Shown piece after piece: positions 1-8,915 of a DNA stretch of 64,000 bases. The notes under the pieces were generated by a model that saw only the letters and a program-made list of their open reading frames with translations, ran no database searches and was not told the DNA's origin. Position 1 is the first letter of the stretch, and each line of letters opens with the position of its first letter. This DNA comes from Thermotoga sp. Ku-13t (GTDB lineage Bacteria; Thermotogota; Thermotogae; Thermotogales; DSM-5069), in contig NZ_LNFY01000001.1 in NCBI RefSeq assembly GCF_011057685.1, positions 62,001-126,000 of the forward strand, given 5' to 3'. Made by a program: the position numbers and the translations under genes.

Positions 1-1
1 A

Positions 2-661
2 CTGTTACCTATCGAAGCTGAAAAGCTCATCGATACTGACAAAGCCATCCAGGAAGCGCTCGACAGGGCGCAAAACAGGGGTATCATATTCATAGACGAG
101 CTCGACAAAATAGCGATCAAATCTTCGGGTGTGGGTCCAGATGTCTCCAGACAAGGTGTTCAGAGAGACCTCCTGCCCATCGTCGAAGGAACGACGGTCA
201 TGACCAAGTACGGGCCGGTCAGAACGGATTACATACTCTTCATAGGTTCCGGCGCTTTCCACATGAGCAAGCCGTCGGATTTGATACCGGAGCTCCAGGG
301 AAGGTTCCCGATCAGGGTTGAACTTTCACCGCTGAGTCAGAAGGACTTCGTGAGAATACTCACCGAGCCAGAAAATGCGATCACGAAGCAGTATCAGGCT
401 CTGCTCGCGACCGAAGGGGTCGAACTGATCTTCACTGAAGACGGTGTTGAAGAGATCGCCAGGATCGCTTACGAACTCAACCAGAGACTCGAGAACATAG
501 GTGCTCGAAGATTGTACACGGTTGTGGAGAAGGTCCTCGAAGACGTGTCCTTTGAAGCTCCAGACATATCGGAAAAGAGGATCGTCATCGATGCGAAGTA
601 TGTGAGAGACAAGATCGGAGCCATAGCATCGGACGAAGATCTGAGCTCTTACATACTGTGA
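2..661 (+). CDS. hslU: ATP-dependent protease ATPase subunit HslU (C-terminal part, cut by window start)
   Basis: This is the ATPase/unfoldase of the HslUV (ClpYQ) protease. The reading frame is open from base 2, and the N-terminus with Walker A lies outside the window. The Walker B segment (FIDELDKIA) is at about base 90, followed by the region [15 protein letters not shown] that is typical of HslU. The C-terminal part contains the sensor-2/arginine region ([19 protein letters not shown]) and ends in SSYIL, close to the usual HslU tail that docks into HslV. HslV is expected just upstream, off the window. The gene ends 10 bases before the next start, so cotranscription is likely. Confidence 0.95.
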   Translation: MLPIEAEKLIDTDKAIQEALDRAQNRGIIFIDELDKIAIKSSGVGPDVSRQGVQRDLLPIVEGTTVMTKYGPVRTDYILFIGSGAFHMSKPSDLIPELQGRFPIRVELSPLSQKDFVRILTEPENAITKQYQALLATEGVELIFTEDGVEEIARIAYELNQRLENIGARRLYTVVEKVLEDVSFEAPDISEKRIVIDAKYVRDKIGAIASDEDLSSYIL

Positions 662-671
662 GGGGGTTCGT

Positions 672-1919
672 GTGAAGAGCAAAGTCCGTGAGGCGATACT
701 GGCTTACCTGTTCCTCGTGCCATCGTTCCTGATCCTGGGCACCTTCGTTTTCTGGCCCGTCGGTTTTTCGTTCGTGCTGAGCTTCTTCAGATGGGACTTC
801 AAGAACATGAAAAGTCCTGTCTTCGCAGGGTTCGAAAATTACAGAGAGATATTCAGGTTTTTCCCTGCGATGGAGCATAGCTTTACGGAAGCGCTCCTTT
901 GGACGCTCTTTCTGATCTTCGTTTCAGCAGTTTTCGTCGTCTCTATTTACGGTATCGCTTTCAAGAAAAGGATTTCGTGGCTTCTTTTGACATCAACCGT
1001 CTTTCTGTATTTCAGTGATTTGCCCTTGCTCCGGATCCTTCTTCTGCTCGTTTGCCTTTCTATTTTTACCATCGTCGTCTTGAGGACACGAAAAAATCTG
1101 TCACGGCACGTTGCAGGAATGGTTGCGATCATTACAGCTTTACTCGTACTGATGTTCGCCCTCGACAGACGTTTTTACACCGTCATCGATTTCTTGCTCG
1201 AAGGACGTGACAGGAACCTTTTCGTGAAAGCGATGTTCAACACCCTCTATTACGTGGTGCTCAGTGTGCCCATCACCATAGGCCTGGCTCTGGGCATCGC
1301 GTTGCTTTTGAATTCCAACGTGAAATTTCGTGCCTTTTTCAGAACTGCGTACTTTGTTCCGTTCGTCACTTCTGTGGTTGCGATATCACTGGTATGGCGC
1401 TGGATCTTCGATGACGCTTATGGTTTGCTGAACTATTTTCTGTCGTTTTTCAACGTTCAAAAGATTGCGTGGCTCAAAGACGAGCGCTGGACAATCCCCA
1501 CGGTAGCTATCGTGTCCATCTGGAGGACGGTCGGATACGACGCCGTGATCTTTCTAGCTGGCTTGCAGAATATAGATCGCTCTTATTACGAGGCGGCCGA
1601 TGTCGACGGTGCGAACAGCAGGCAGAAGTTCTTTTACATAACATGGCCATTACTCAGTCCCACGACTTTCTTCCTGCTGATCGTTTCGTTGATAAATGCG
1701 TTCAAGGTCTTCACCGAAGTGTACGTGCTTTACAGTGGCTTACCTGGACCGTACAACAACAGTGGACTGACGATGGTTTACTACGTCTTCGACAGGTTCT
1801 ACGTGCAGCAGAGAATGGGTATAGCGTGCGCGGCCGCGTACATCCTGTTCGCCATAATTTTAGTTTTCACGCTGATCCAGTTCAGAGTTGGCAGAAGCGT
1901 CGTTGAGTACGTGTCATGA
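672..1919 (+). CDS. Sugar-type ABC transporter permease, MalF/UgpA family, with extra membrane segments
   Basis: This is an inner-membrane permease of a carbohydrate (CUT1-type) ABC importer. It starts at GTG 672 behind GAGGGGG. The first membrane helix is at residues 10-35. The family's permease core begins near residue 185 (FVKAMFNTLYYVV), and the EAA loop that contacts the ATPase is at about 305-325 (EAADVDGANSRQKFF). UgpA/LacF-type permeases are usually about 290-300 residues, and this one has 415. The extra stretch (about residues 65-180) is very hydrophobic and looks like three or four added membrane helices. It is followed directly by a second permease, but no ATPase or binding protein is visible nearby, so the substrate is unknown. 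Confidence 0.85.
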   Translation: MKSKVREAILAYLFLVPSFLILGTFVFWPVGFSFVLSFFRWDFKNMKSPVFAGFENYREIFRFFPAMEHSFTEALLWTLFLIFVSAVFVVSIYGIAFKKRISWLLLTSTVFLYFSDLPLLRILLLLVCLSIFTIVVLRTRKNLSRHVAGMVAIITALLVLMFALDRRFYTVIDFLLEGRDRNLFVKAMFNTLYYVVLSVPITIGLALGIALLLNSNVKFRAFFRTAYFVPFVTSVVAISLVWRWIFDDAYGLLNYFLSFFNVQKIAWLKDERWTIPTVAIVSIWRTVGYDAVIFLAGLQNIDRSYYEAADVDGANSRQKFFYITWPLLSPTTFFLLIVSLINAFKVFTEVYVLYSGLPGPYNNSGLTMVYYVFDRFYVQQRMGIACAAAYILFAIILVFTLIQFRVGRSVVEYVS

Positions 1920-1929
1920 GGTGAAGGGA

Positions 1930-4164
1930 ATGCGTCGTCTTCTCGGCAATTTCTTGGTTTACACGTTGCTCTCAATAGGGGCTGTGGTCATGCTGATGCC
2001 GTTCGCGTGGATGGTGTCCACTTCGTTCAAGACGCGCAGTGAGGTGGAGCGCTGGCCTCCCATCTGGACGAGCAAAAACTTTTCAAAAACGTGGCATCTG
2101 AAGACGAGCGTGTCGCGCGGTTCTGCGGGAGGGCTCGACTGGAAAGGCTTAACTTTGAGAGAAGCGCTCGTGCTTGTTCAACGTGAAACCGAGCAGAACG
2201 TGTTGAGGATCCTGATAGATGACGACCCGGTTTACAGGGGCACGGTGACGGTTTCCTTTCCACCGAATGCGAAATTGCTCCGCGGACAGCTGGATGCTGC
2301 CAGTTTCGAAAAATTCCTGGAAGAACTGAGGAAACTGACAAAACAAAAAGATGTGCTACAGCTCATCGATGAAACCAGCGATGCAGAAACGTTCTTCAGC
2401 AGGTTCTTCGTCATGTACCTGCACGGTACGAATGCCTTGCTGGACCGGAGAAACTATGTTGAACTCGTCGAGAACACTGCGAACTCCTCTCTGCAACAGG
2501 TAGAGATTCTGTCGCGTTACGCGGCGAGGATTCCTGAGGAGTACAGAGATGAATTTTTCAGATTCGTGGAGTCCGTCAAGAAGGCGTGCGCAAATGTCGT
2601 GAGTTCTGCGACGCTCTTCAAGAAGGGTAGAACATCTATCCTCGATTCGAGCGAGGTGGAAAATCTCACTCGTGTCTTGAGCGACTGGATCGACCAGCTC
2701 GATACTGACAAGCTGAGCGAAACTCTCGGGGACAATCCGGTGATTCGATTGTACGAACAGAGGGTACTCGATCCAGCCAGGAACGTTCTGAACGTGCTCG
2801 AAACGTATTCTTTCGTGAATGATTACTTCCAGTCGGTCCAGACGCAACCCGTTGGCTCGACCATCGTGAAATTCAGATTCATGAACGAAAAAGAGAGGAA
2901 AAGTGAGTTCCTGGTCATGCTCGAACAAATGAACGTACCAGACGAGTTAAAGAAGGTCGCTGTTGAGGAACTGAACTATTCTCTCAACGGTCTTGCCGAG
3001 AGGGTTGAAAAGAGAGTCGATGAGAAACTTTATTCAGAACTTGAGACGCAACGTCTCGATAACGTGAGGCTCTACGTGCAACAGATGAAACAGCTGGTCT
3101 CGCAGCTCTTGAGTGTGCTGAATTCAAGAAATGTGCAAATCAAATCTTTTGAAGATCTTGATCAGCTCAAAGCCTGGTTGCAGTCGGAAGGTAGTTCAGC
3201 AGCGTGGGTGATTCTGGGCAGGATCGAACAGCTATCTTCCTTCCTCGAGGAAGACAAATTTTTCAGAATACTGCTCAGAGTCTCCGATGAGGTAGAAAGT
3301 GTGAGCCAGATAAGATCCGCTCTGGCCAGGGTTCAGAGCTTGATGAGGATCGTTCAGGTCCCCGATTTCGTCAAAGAAGTTAGACTCAAGCAGAACCAGA
3401 CGATCGAGTTCGTTCTTGACGATGTTCATCCGGTGTACCTTGAAGACGAGAGATACACCGTGCGCGTCGACTATTCCTTCAGCGAGGTCCTAGGCAATAT
3501 TTTCCATAACTACGTTGCCGCCTGGAAGAGCGCACCGTTCGGTGTCTACTATGTGAACACCGTCTTCGTGTCAACGGTGACAACCATCGCGGAAGTGGTT
3601 CTGTGCGCCATGGCCGCGTACGCGTTCGCTCTGATGAACTTTCCAGGGAAGAACCTGATCTTCGGTTTGTTCCTGAGCACGATGATGATTCCCGGGGAAG
3701 TTCTACTCGTGCCGAACTTCATCACCATCTCCAGGCTGGGCTGGATCGACACGTATTACGCGCTCATAATACCGTGGATCGTCAGCGTCTTCGCAATCTT
3801 CCTGTTAAGACAGCACTTTCTCACGCTCCCAAGAGAACTCCAGGACGCAGCCAGGATAGATGGTTGTTCTCACTGGAGGTTCCTCTGGACCGTTGTGGTT
3901 CCTCTATCGAAACCAGCGATCATAACTTCAGCCCTCCTGAAGTTCGTGGGTAGCTGGAACGCGTTTCTCTGGGTGCTCATCGTAACAAACAAAGACAAGT
4001 TCAGAACCCTGCCGGTGGGCCTTCAGACCTTCAGCACGGACGTCGGGACGGTCTACAACATGCTCATGGCTGCCGCGACCTTCTCGATCCTGCCGGTATT
4101 GACCCTGTTCTTGTTCACCCAGCGCTACTTCGTCCAGGGCATCGCCAGGACCGGTTTGAAGTGA
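1930..4164 (+). CDS. Sugar-type ABC transporter permease, MalG family, with a ~480-residue inserted domain
   Basis: This is the second permease of the CUT1-type importer, 744 residues against the usual 270-300. ATG 1930 is preferred over upstream in-frame codons because GAGGTG lies 6 bases before it. Helix 1 (about 10-30) and the conserved MVSTSFKT segment are followed by an inserted region, roughly residues 45-525. The insert is rich in Glu, Leu and Arg, has no membrane helices, and looks largely helical/coiled-coil. Normal MalG sequence resumes at about 535 (YYVNTVFVSTVTT), with the EAA loop near 650 (DAARIDGCSHWRF). The topology of MalG places the insert outside the membrane. That it binds the solute, a binding protein or the cell wall is only a guess. 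Confidence 0.85.
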   Translation: MRRLLGNFLVYTLLSIGAVVMLMPFAWMVSTSFKTRSEVERWPPIWTSKNFSKTWHLKTSVSRGSAGGLDWKGLTLREALVLVQRETEQNVLRILIDDDPVYRGTVTVSFPPNAKLLRGQLDAASFEKFLEELRKLTKQKDVLQLIDETSDAETFFSRFFVMYLHGTNALLDRRNYVELVENTANSSLQQVEILSRYAARIPEEYRDEFFRFVESVKKACANVVSSATLFKKGRTSILDSSEVENLTRVLSDWIDQLDTDKLSETLGDNPVIRLYEQRVLDPARNVLNVLETYSFVNDYFQSVQTQPVGSTIVKFRFMNEKERKSEFLVMLEQMNVPDELKKVAVEELNYSLNGLAERVEKRVDEKLYSELETQRLDNVRLYVQQMKQLVSQLLSVLNSRNVQIKSFEDLDQLKAWLQSEGSSAAWVILGRIEQLSSFLEEDKFFRILLRVSDEVESVSQIRSALARVQSLMRIVQVPDFVKEVRLKQNQTIEFVLDDVHPVYLEDERYTVRVDYSFSEVLGNIFHNYVAAWKSAPFGVYYVNTVFVSTVTTIAEVVLCAMAAYAFALMNFPGKNLIFGLFLSTMMIPGEVLLVPNFITISRLGWIDTYYALIIPWIVSVFAIFLLRQHFLTLPRELQDAARIDGCSHWRFLWTVVVPLSKPAIITSALLKFVGSWNAFLWVLIVTNKDKFRTLPVGLQTFSTDVGTVYNMLMAAATFSILPVLTLFLFTQRYFVQGIARTGLK

Positions 4165-4174
4165 GGCGATAGAA

Positions 4175-4384
4175 GTGAGAGCCCGAAGGCGGCAGAAGAA
4201 CTATTTTCGATACGTGGTGCTGGCGTCACTCTTCGTGGTCGCTTTTCTGTGGTTGGGAGCTTACCTTCATTTCGTTGTCGAGTCGAAGAGGAACGTGGAG
4301 CTTAGAGCGAGGGAAATGCTACTCTCGTCGCAGGTGGAAGGGTTGCTCAAAGAAGTGGAAACGTTGAGGAGGGAAAAAAGGTAG
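4175..4384 (+). CDS. Small single-pass membrane protein with coiled coil
   Basis: This is a 69-residue protein starting at GTG 4175, 10 bases after the permease. It has a basic N-terminus (RARRRQK), one membrane helix at about residues 12-32, then a charged heptad-like tail (about 35-69) that should form a coiled coil. The layout resembles FtsL/DivIC-type divisome proteins in outline only, and no specific signature was recognised. Its stop abuts the next start, which argues for translational coupling and for a real gene. Confidence 0.6.
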   Translation: MRARRRQKNYFRYVVLASLFVVAFLWLGAYLHFVVESKRNVELRAREMLLSSQVEGLLKEVETLRREKR

Positions 4385-5155
4385 ATGATTTTCGTTACCA
4401 CCTCGCATAAACCGGCGAAGGAGCAGGTGCTCAAGGCACTGGCGCTTTCGCAGGAACTGAACCTACCTTACATTTCGCGAAGGAAATGTCCTAACCTTCT
4501 GGAAGCGGTGGGAGACGATTACTGTTACGTCGTCGAGACTGACAGGATCGTCGTGAAGTACAGGGGAGGTTCGCTGTTCTTCCACCCGTCCACGGCGAAA
4601 GTGAGAATGAGAAACATTAAAAAGGGATTGAAAGACCACCTCATCGAGTGCCTCCAGCTGGAGGGAGACGAACTCATTTTAGACACGACGTTTGGCCTCG
4701 GCGCCGAAGCGATACTCATGGCTGGTTTTCTGAAAGAAGGTAAGGTCGTTGGACTGGAAGCCTCAACACCGATATACATAGTTGTGAGAGAAGGTTTGAA
4801 GAGTTACAGAGACAAAGAAGACTGGGTGAACGCGGCGATGAAGAAGATCGAGATCATCAACGTCGATTTCAAAAGGTATCTGTCCCAGTGCCCCGACGGT
4901 TCGTTCGATATAGTCTACTGCGACCCGATGTTCGAAAATCCTGTCTACGAATCTTCCTCCATGAACCCTCTCAGACCGTTCGCCGTCTATGATAGTGTGA
5001 CCGACCAAGACGTAAAAGAAATGCTTCGTGTGGCGCGAAAAAAGGTGGTTCTGAAGGCGCACGCACTCGACTCGATGTTCGAGAGGATCAAAGTGGACAG
5101 GATAACTGGTAGCAGGAAGAGTCAGGTTCTGTACGGAGTGATAGAAAAGAGATGA
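4385..5155 (+). CDS. Class I SAM-dependent methyltransferase, RsmJ-like
   Basis: This is a predicted methyltransferase of 256 residues. The SAM-binding motif I is at about residues 97-108 (LDTTFGLGAEA), followed by the acidic end of strand 2 (VVGLEAS). A catalytic-type motif follows at about 178-184 (YCDPMFENP). A DPMFP-like motif and the AGLG-type glycine loop are features of RsmJ, which methylates G1516 of 16S rRNA in E. coli. An N-terminal extension of about 80 residues precedes the fold. Members of this group are assigned as RsmJ-like by similarity, and the substrate here is inferred. The stop overlaps the miaA start by 4 bases. Confidence 0.7.
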   Translation: MIFVTTSHKPAKEQVLKALALSQELNLPYISRRKCPNLLEAVGDDYCYVVETDRIVVKYRGGSLFFHPSTAKVRMRNIKKGLKDHLIECLQLEGDELILDTTFGLGAEAILMAGFLKEGKVVGLEASTPIYIVVREGLKSYRDKEDWVNAAMKKIEIINVDFKRYLSQCPDGSFDIVYCDPMFENPVYESSSMNPLRPFAVYDSVTDQDVKEMLRVARKKVVLKAHALDSMFERIKVDRITGSRKSQVLYGVIEKR

Positions 5156-6060
5156 TAATACTCGCCGGGCCAACCGGTGTCGGCAAAACGGATCTGGCCA
5201 TTGAAGTTGCGCTTCGCCTCGGCGCAGAAATAATTTCGGTTGATTCCAGGCAGATCTACAAACACATGGACATCGGCACGGCCAAGCCGACCCTTCAACA
5301 GAGAGAAGCTGTACCGCACCATTTGATAGACATAGTCTATCCCGATGAGTACTACAGCGTGTACAATTTCAGAACGGATGCCCTCAGAGCGATTGAAGAG
5401 ATTCGAAAGAGAGGTCGACTCCCACTTCTGGTTGGGGGAACGGGTCTTTACATAGATTCTCTCGTGAGAGGCATATTCGAAGGGGCACCGCGGAACGAAT
5501 CCATCAGGCAGAATCTGCTGGAGAAGGAACTGAAAGAACCGGGTTCTTTGAGAAAAATGCTCGAAAAGATCGATCCCGAAGCGGCGAGCAGGATTCATGT
5601 GAATGACTTGAAACGCACGATCAGGGCGCTCGAAGTCTGGCTTCAAACTGGACGCACGATTTCGGAGCTTCAACGGAACGCGAAACCTGCTGGAAATTTC
5701 AGGATAGTGATTCTGACGAGAGATCGCAGAGAACTTTATGATAGAATCAACTTGAGGGTTGAAAAGATGATAAAGGAAGGGCTCATAGACGAGGTTAAGT
5801 CCCTGCTGAGGATGGGGTACTCGAAGGATTTGAACGCTTTCAAGACCATAGGTTATCAGGAGGTCATTGAGCATCTAGAAGGTCGGGAGAGTTTTGAAAG
5901 AACAATAGAGAAGATCAAGCGGAACACCCGGCATTTTGCAAGGAGACAACTCATCTGGTTCAGAAAGTATCGAGATTCTATCTGGCTCGATGCGAACGAT
6001 GAAGGCGTCCTCGAGAAGATCGTCAAGATTGTGGAGGAGGACGCACATAAGAATCTGTGA
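5152..6060 (+). CDS. miaA: tRNA dimethylallyltransferase
   Basis: MiaA transfers a dimethylallyl group to N6 of A37 in tRNAs that read UNN codons. The P-loop is at residues 6-13 (GPTGVGKT), followed by the substrate-binding motif near 33-39 (SVDSRQIYK) and DIGTAKP at about 43-49. The C-terminal part has the typical QLIWFRK motif (about 278-284). At 302 residues the length is normal. It overlaps the methyltransferase by 4 bases (ATGA) and lies 21 bases before hfq, matching the common miaA-hfq-hflX arrangement. Confidence 0.96.
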   Translation: MIILAGPTGVGKTDLAIEVALRLGAEIISVDSRQIYKHMDIGTAKPTLQQREAVPHHLIDIVYPDEYYSVYNFRTDALRAIEEIRKRGRLPLLVGGTGLYIDSLVRGIFEGAPRNESIRQNLLEKELKEPGSLRKMLEKIDPEAASRIHVNDLKRTIRALEVWLQTGRTISELQRNAKPAGNFRIVILTRDRRELYDRINLRVEKMIKEGLIDEVKSLLRMGYSKDLNAFKTIGYQEVIEHLEGRESFERTIEKIKRNTRHFARRQLIWFRKYRDSIWLDANDEGVLEKIVKIVEEDAHKNL

Positions 6061-6081
6061 TATCGCTGGGGGGTCTGGAGG

Positions 6082-6360
6082 ATGGCAGAAAAATTCAATC
6101 TTCAGGACAGATTTCTGAACACTCTGCGCACGAACAAGATCGAGGTCAAGGTGTACCTGGTGAACGGATTTCAAACCAAAGGGATCATTCGTTCCTTCGA
6201 CAGCTACACGATCCTTCTCGAGAACGAGAACCAGCAGAGTCTAATTTACAAGCACGCCATAAGCACTATAATGCCTACTTCGTTCGTCAAACTCGTGAAG
6301 ACCGAACAGAAGGAAAAGGAGGAAGCCCCGCAGAGTCAATCAGATGGATCGGACGATTGA
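6082..6360 (+). CDS. hfq: RNA-binding protein Hfq
   Basis: This is the hexameric Sm-like RNA chaperone that helps small RNAs pair with mRNAs. The Sm1 region spans about residues 7-50 (QDRFLNTLR, VNGFQTKGIIRSFDSY) and the diagnostic Sm2 motif YKHAIS is at about 56-61. The C-terminal tail after residue 75 is short, Glu/Lys/Ser-rich and probably disordered. The total is 92 residues. It starts at ATG 6082 behind a GGGGGTCTGGAGG-type site. It overlaps the start of hflX by 17 bases. Confidence 0.96.
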   Translation: MAEKFNLQDRFLNTLRTNKIEVKVYLVNGFQTKGIIRSFDSYTILLENENQQSLIYKHAISTIMPTSFVKLVKTEQKEKEEAPQSQSDGSDD

Positions 6361-7615
6361 AGCCACAGCGTTGAAGAGGGTCCTGGTACTGACAATAGAG
6401 AGTGAAGAAACTTCCTGCGAAGAGTTAGCAGGCCTTTTGGCGAATCTCGATGCGGAAGTTGTCGAGGTGGTCAGGCAGCGGCGCGAGTTTCCTGACTCGC
6501 GCTTTTATCTTGGTCGTGGAAAAGTAGAATCCATGGCGGAGAAGATCTCTCAGCTGGGTATCGATTATGTTGTGGTGGATGATGAGATCAGCCCTCTTCA
6601 GGCGAAAAACCTTGAGAACATCCTCAAGGTGCCCGTCAAGGACAGAACGCAGGTGATTCTGGACGTCTTCGCGCGGCATGCGACGACAAAGGAAGGAAAA
6701 CTTCAGGTCGAGCTTGCACAGTTGCAGTACGAGTTGCCGAGGCTGGTGGGAGAAGGTAGAAGCCTTTCGAGGCTTGGTGGAGGCGTTGGAACGAGGGGAC
6801 CGGGTGAGCCGAAACTGGAGGAGAGAAGAAGACAGATACGTGAAAGGATAAACATGCTGAGAAAAGAACTGAACGAACTGAAGAAAGACAGAGATCAGCA
6901 GCGAAAACTCCGTTCAGACAACGAGCTCGCTACGGTGTCCATCGTTGGTTACACAAACGCCGGGAAATCGTGTTTGCTCGCCGTCCTGTCTTCAGATCCT
7001 TCCATAACTGTCAGTTCAAAGCTGTTCAGCACGCTGGCGCCCGTGGTGAGGCGTGTGAAATTACCAAACGGGCGTGTCGCGCTCTTCAAAGATACCGTGG
7101 GTTTCATCAGGAAAGTGCCGCACACCATCATAGAGGCTTTCAGATCAACCCTGGAGGAAATCTGCTATTCTGATGTTATAATCTTGCTCGTCGATGCCAC
7201 AGATCCCGAATACGCAGAAAAAATAAGAGTCGCCGAAGAGGTTCTCACTGAGCTCCATGCTGACGCGATTCCACGGCTTCTGGTCTTCAACAAAATCGAT
7301 CTGCTCACTGAAGAAAAAATCGAGCTTCTGTCGGACATGTATCCATCCGCGCTGTTTGTGAGCGCTCTGAAAAGAAAAGGGATCGACGTGCTTCTCAACG
7401 AGCTCTGTCGAATGCTGGAAAAAAGCGAGGTTGAAGAAGAATTCTTTGTTGATCTGGACCACATGCACGTGCTGGAAAAATTCCGCGAGAAGGTGGCGAT
7501 CAAAAAGAGCGTTTTCGCCGACAGAGGCTTAATCGTCAGGGTGAAGGCTCGCGAGAGCGTTCTGAAAAAGTTGGCAATATTACTCAACGGAGGGATCAAG
7601 ACGTGCGAAAGTTGA
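6344..7615 (+). CDS. hflX: GTPase HflX
   Basis: HflX is a ribosome-associated GTPase that splits stalled or hibernating ribosomes. The N-terminal HflX domain occupies about residues 15-190 and includes the glycine-rich loop GGGVGTRGPGEPKLE followed by a charged helical stretch. The G domain has G1 at about 203-210 (GYTNAGKS), G3 at about 250 (DTVGFI) and G4 at about 315 (NKIDLL). The length of 423 residues is usual. The start lies inside hfq, and its own stop overlaps the next gene by 13 bases. Confidence 0.93.
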   Translation: MDRTIEATALKRVLVLTIESEETSCEELAGLLANLDAEVVEVVRQRREFPDSRFYLGRGKVESMAEKISQLGIDYVVVDDEISPLQAKNLENILKVPVKDRTQVILDVFARHATTKEGKLQVELAQLQYELPRLVGEGRSLSRLGGGVGTRGPGEPKLEERRRQIRERINMLRKELNELKKDRDQQRKLRSDNELATVSIVGYTNAGKSCLLAVLSSDPSITVSSKLFSTLAPVVRRVKLPNGRVALFKDTVGFIRKVPHTIIEAFRSTLEEICYSDVIILLVDATDPEYAEKIRVAEEVLTELHADAIPRLLVFNKIDLLTEEKIELLSDMYPSALFVSALKRKGIDVLLNELCRMLEKSEVEEEFFVDLDHMHVLEKFREKVAIKKSVFADRGLIVRVKARESVLKKLAILLNGGIKTCES

Positions 7616-8577
7616 CATCGTGGTTACTGATTCTCTCGTCGGCTCTACTACTGGCCTCGTTCGTCTCACCAGTCGGTGGCCAGCTGACCATTACATCGAG
7701 CTTTGGGGAATTCAGAGGAACGGGAAACAGAGGGCCACACTTTCACATGGGCAGCGATTTTTCAACGCAGATGCGTTCGGGTGTCCCGATACTCGCGGCT
7801 GCGGATGGCTGGCTGGTGAGGATCGAGATCGATGAGGATGATATCTATGGAAACGTCGTCGTGTTGCAGCATGAGAATGGTTTTAGGACACTCTACGCCC
7901 ATCTGAGTGGCTTCGCTGAGAAAATCAAAGACGTGGCGAACAGCGTTGTGAGCGAGTTCGGAAAGAGAAGGATCGTGGTGGAATTCCCGGAAAGAAGCAT
8001 ATGGTTCAAAGCTGGAGAGGTCATTGGTTATTCGGGCCAGACGGGTGAGGCAGCGCAACCTCACTGCCATTTTGAGATCAGGAACAGCGATGAAACAATC
8101 TGTTATAACCCTTCAGACATGTTGAGCGTACCAAAGCCCACAGATGCCAGATTCACGGTGAGGGGACTCATCATAGACGGTGAAAAGTTCGATTACGTTG
8201 AAAACAGAGTTTACAGGTTTCGAGGTCCCTGGCCAAAGATCGCGGTCGACGCCGTCATGGGCGTGGGAAAGAATGTCATAGGGCTCAGATCGTTGAAGTT
8301 GTACTTCGACAAGGATCTGACATATCATATCGATTTCGGTGAAATACGTCTGGACGAATTCAACAACGTCTGGGTTGTGTACACAGAGAATTCTGTCGCC
8401 GATGGGTACAGGTACAGCGCTTATTACAAGCTTTATCCAGACGGAGTCAGCAGCGTCGTAAAGTTGAACAGATTTCCAGAACTCGGTCAGCTACCTTCGA
8501 GGACGAATGTCAGTATAGTGTGCGAAGATGTGTGGGGAAACGAGTATGAGTTGAAATTCGTTCTGGAAAGAAGGTAG
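7603..8577 (+). CDS. Secreted M23-family metallopeptidase (LytM-type)
   Basis: This is a predicted extracytoplasmic zinc endopeptidase that probably acts on cell-wall peptide bridges. GTG 7603 gives a signal peptide at about residues 1-27 (hydrophobic core, ending near GGQ). The M23 zinc site is visible as H48-x-G-x-D52 in HFHMGSDF and as an HxH motif near residue 155 (QPHCHFEIR). About 150 further residues of unassigned, probably beta-rich sequence follow the domain. All catalytic signatures are present, so it should be active rather than a LytM activator. The specific substrate is unknown. Confidence 0.85.
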   Translation: MRKLTSWLLILSSALLLASFVSPVGGQLTITSSFGEFRGTGNRGPHFHMGSDFSTQMRSGVPILAAADGWLVRIEIDEDDIYGNVVVLQHENGFRTLYAHLSGFAEKIKDVANSVVSEFGKRRIVVEFPERSIWFKAGEVIGYSGQTGEAAQPHCHFEIRNSDETICYNPSDMLSVPKPTDARFTVRGLIIDGEKFDYVENRVYRFRGPWPKIAVDAVMGVGKNVIGLRSLKLYFDKDLTYHIDFGEIRLDEFNNVWVVYTENSVADGYRYSAYYKLYPDGVSSVVKLNRFPELGQLPSRTNVSIVCEDVWGNEYELKFVLERR

Positions 8578-8582
8578 AAACG

Positions 8583-8915
8583 ATGTGGTTCTTCCAGCGC
8601 AGGAAGGTGAAGAACCTCGCGGTTGATCCTTTTTACAGAGAAGGTAACACTCTCGTGGCGTACTTCAAGTGTGCAAAGTGCGGCGAGTACTTCCGCAGCC
8701 ATTTGCGCATAGGTTACGATTTCATAAATGATTACGACAATCCATCCACGCCGTACAGACTTGATAAAATCTACGTTGGCTCGAAGTGTCCCAACAAGTT
8801 GCACCTGACCGCTGCGTTCAGCTCGAGCTACAAGGTCAGGTCGTTCAGTCTCGAGGGTGGAGAATTCGTAACTAGAGAAGAATACGAACAGCACACAAAG
8901 GAGGCGGAGAAATGA
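8583..8915 (+). CDS. Small zinc-ribbon-like conserved protein
   Basis: This protein has 110 residues and was not recognised as a named family. A CxxC pair at about residues 30-33 (KCAKCGEYF) and a third Cys at about 70 (SKCPNKLHL) suggest a partial zinc or metal site. The rest is a compact alpha/beta pattern without membrane helices or signal peptide. It starts 5 bases after the peptidase, and its stop overlaps the metK start by 4 bases. It therefore sits inside the operon. Confidence 0.6.
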   Translation: MWFFQRRKVKNLAVDPFYREGNTLVAYFKCAKCGEYFRSHLRIGYDFINDYDNPSTPYRLDKIYVGSKCPNKLHLTAAFSSSYKVRSFSLEGGEFVTREEYEQHTKEAEK

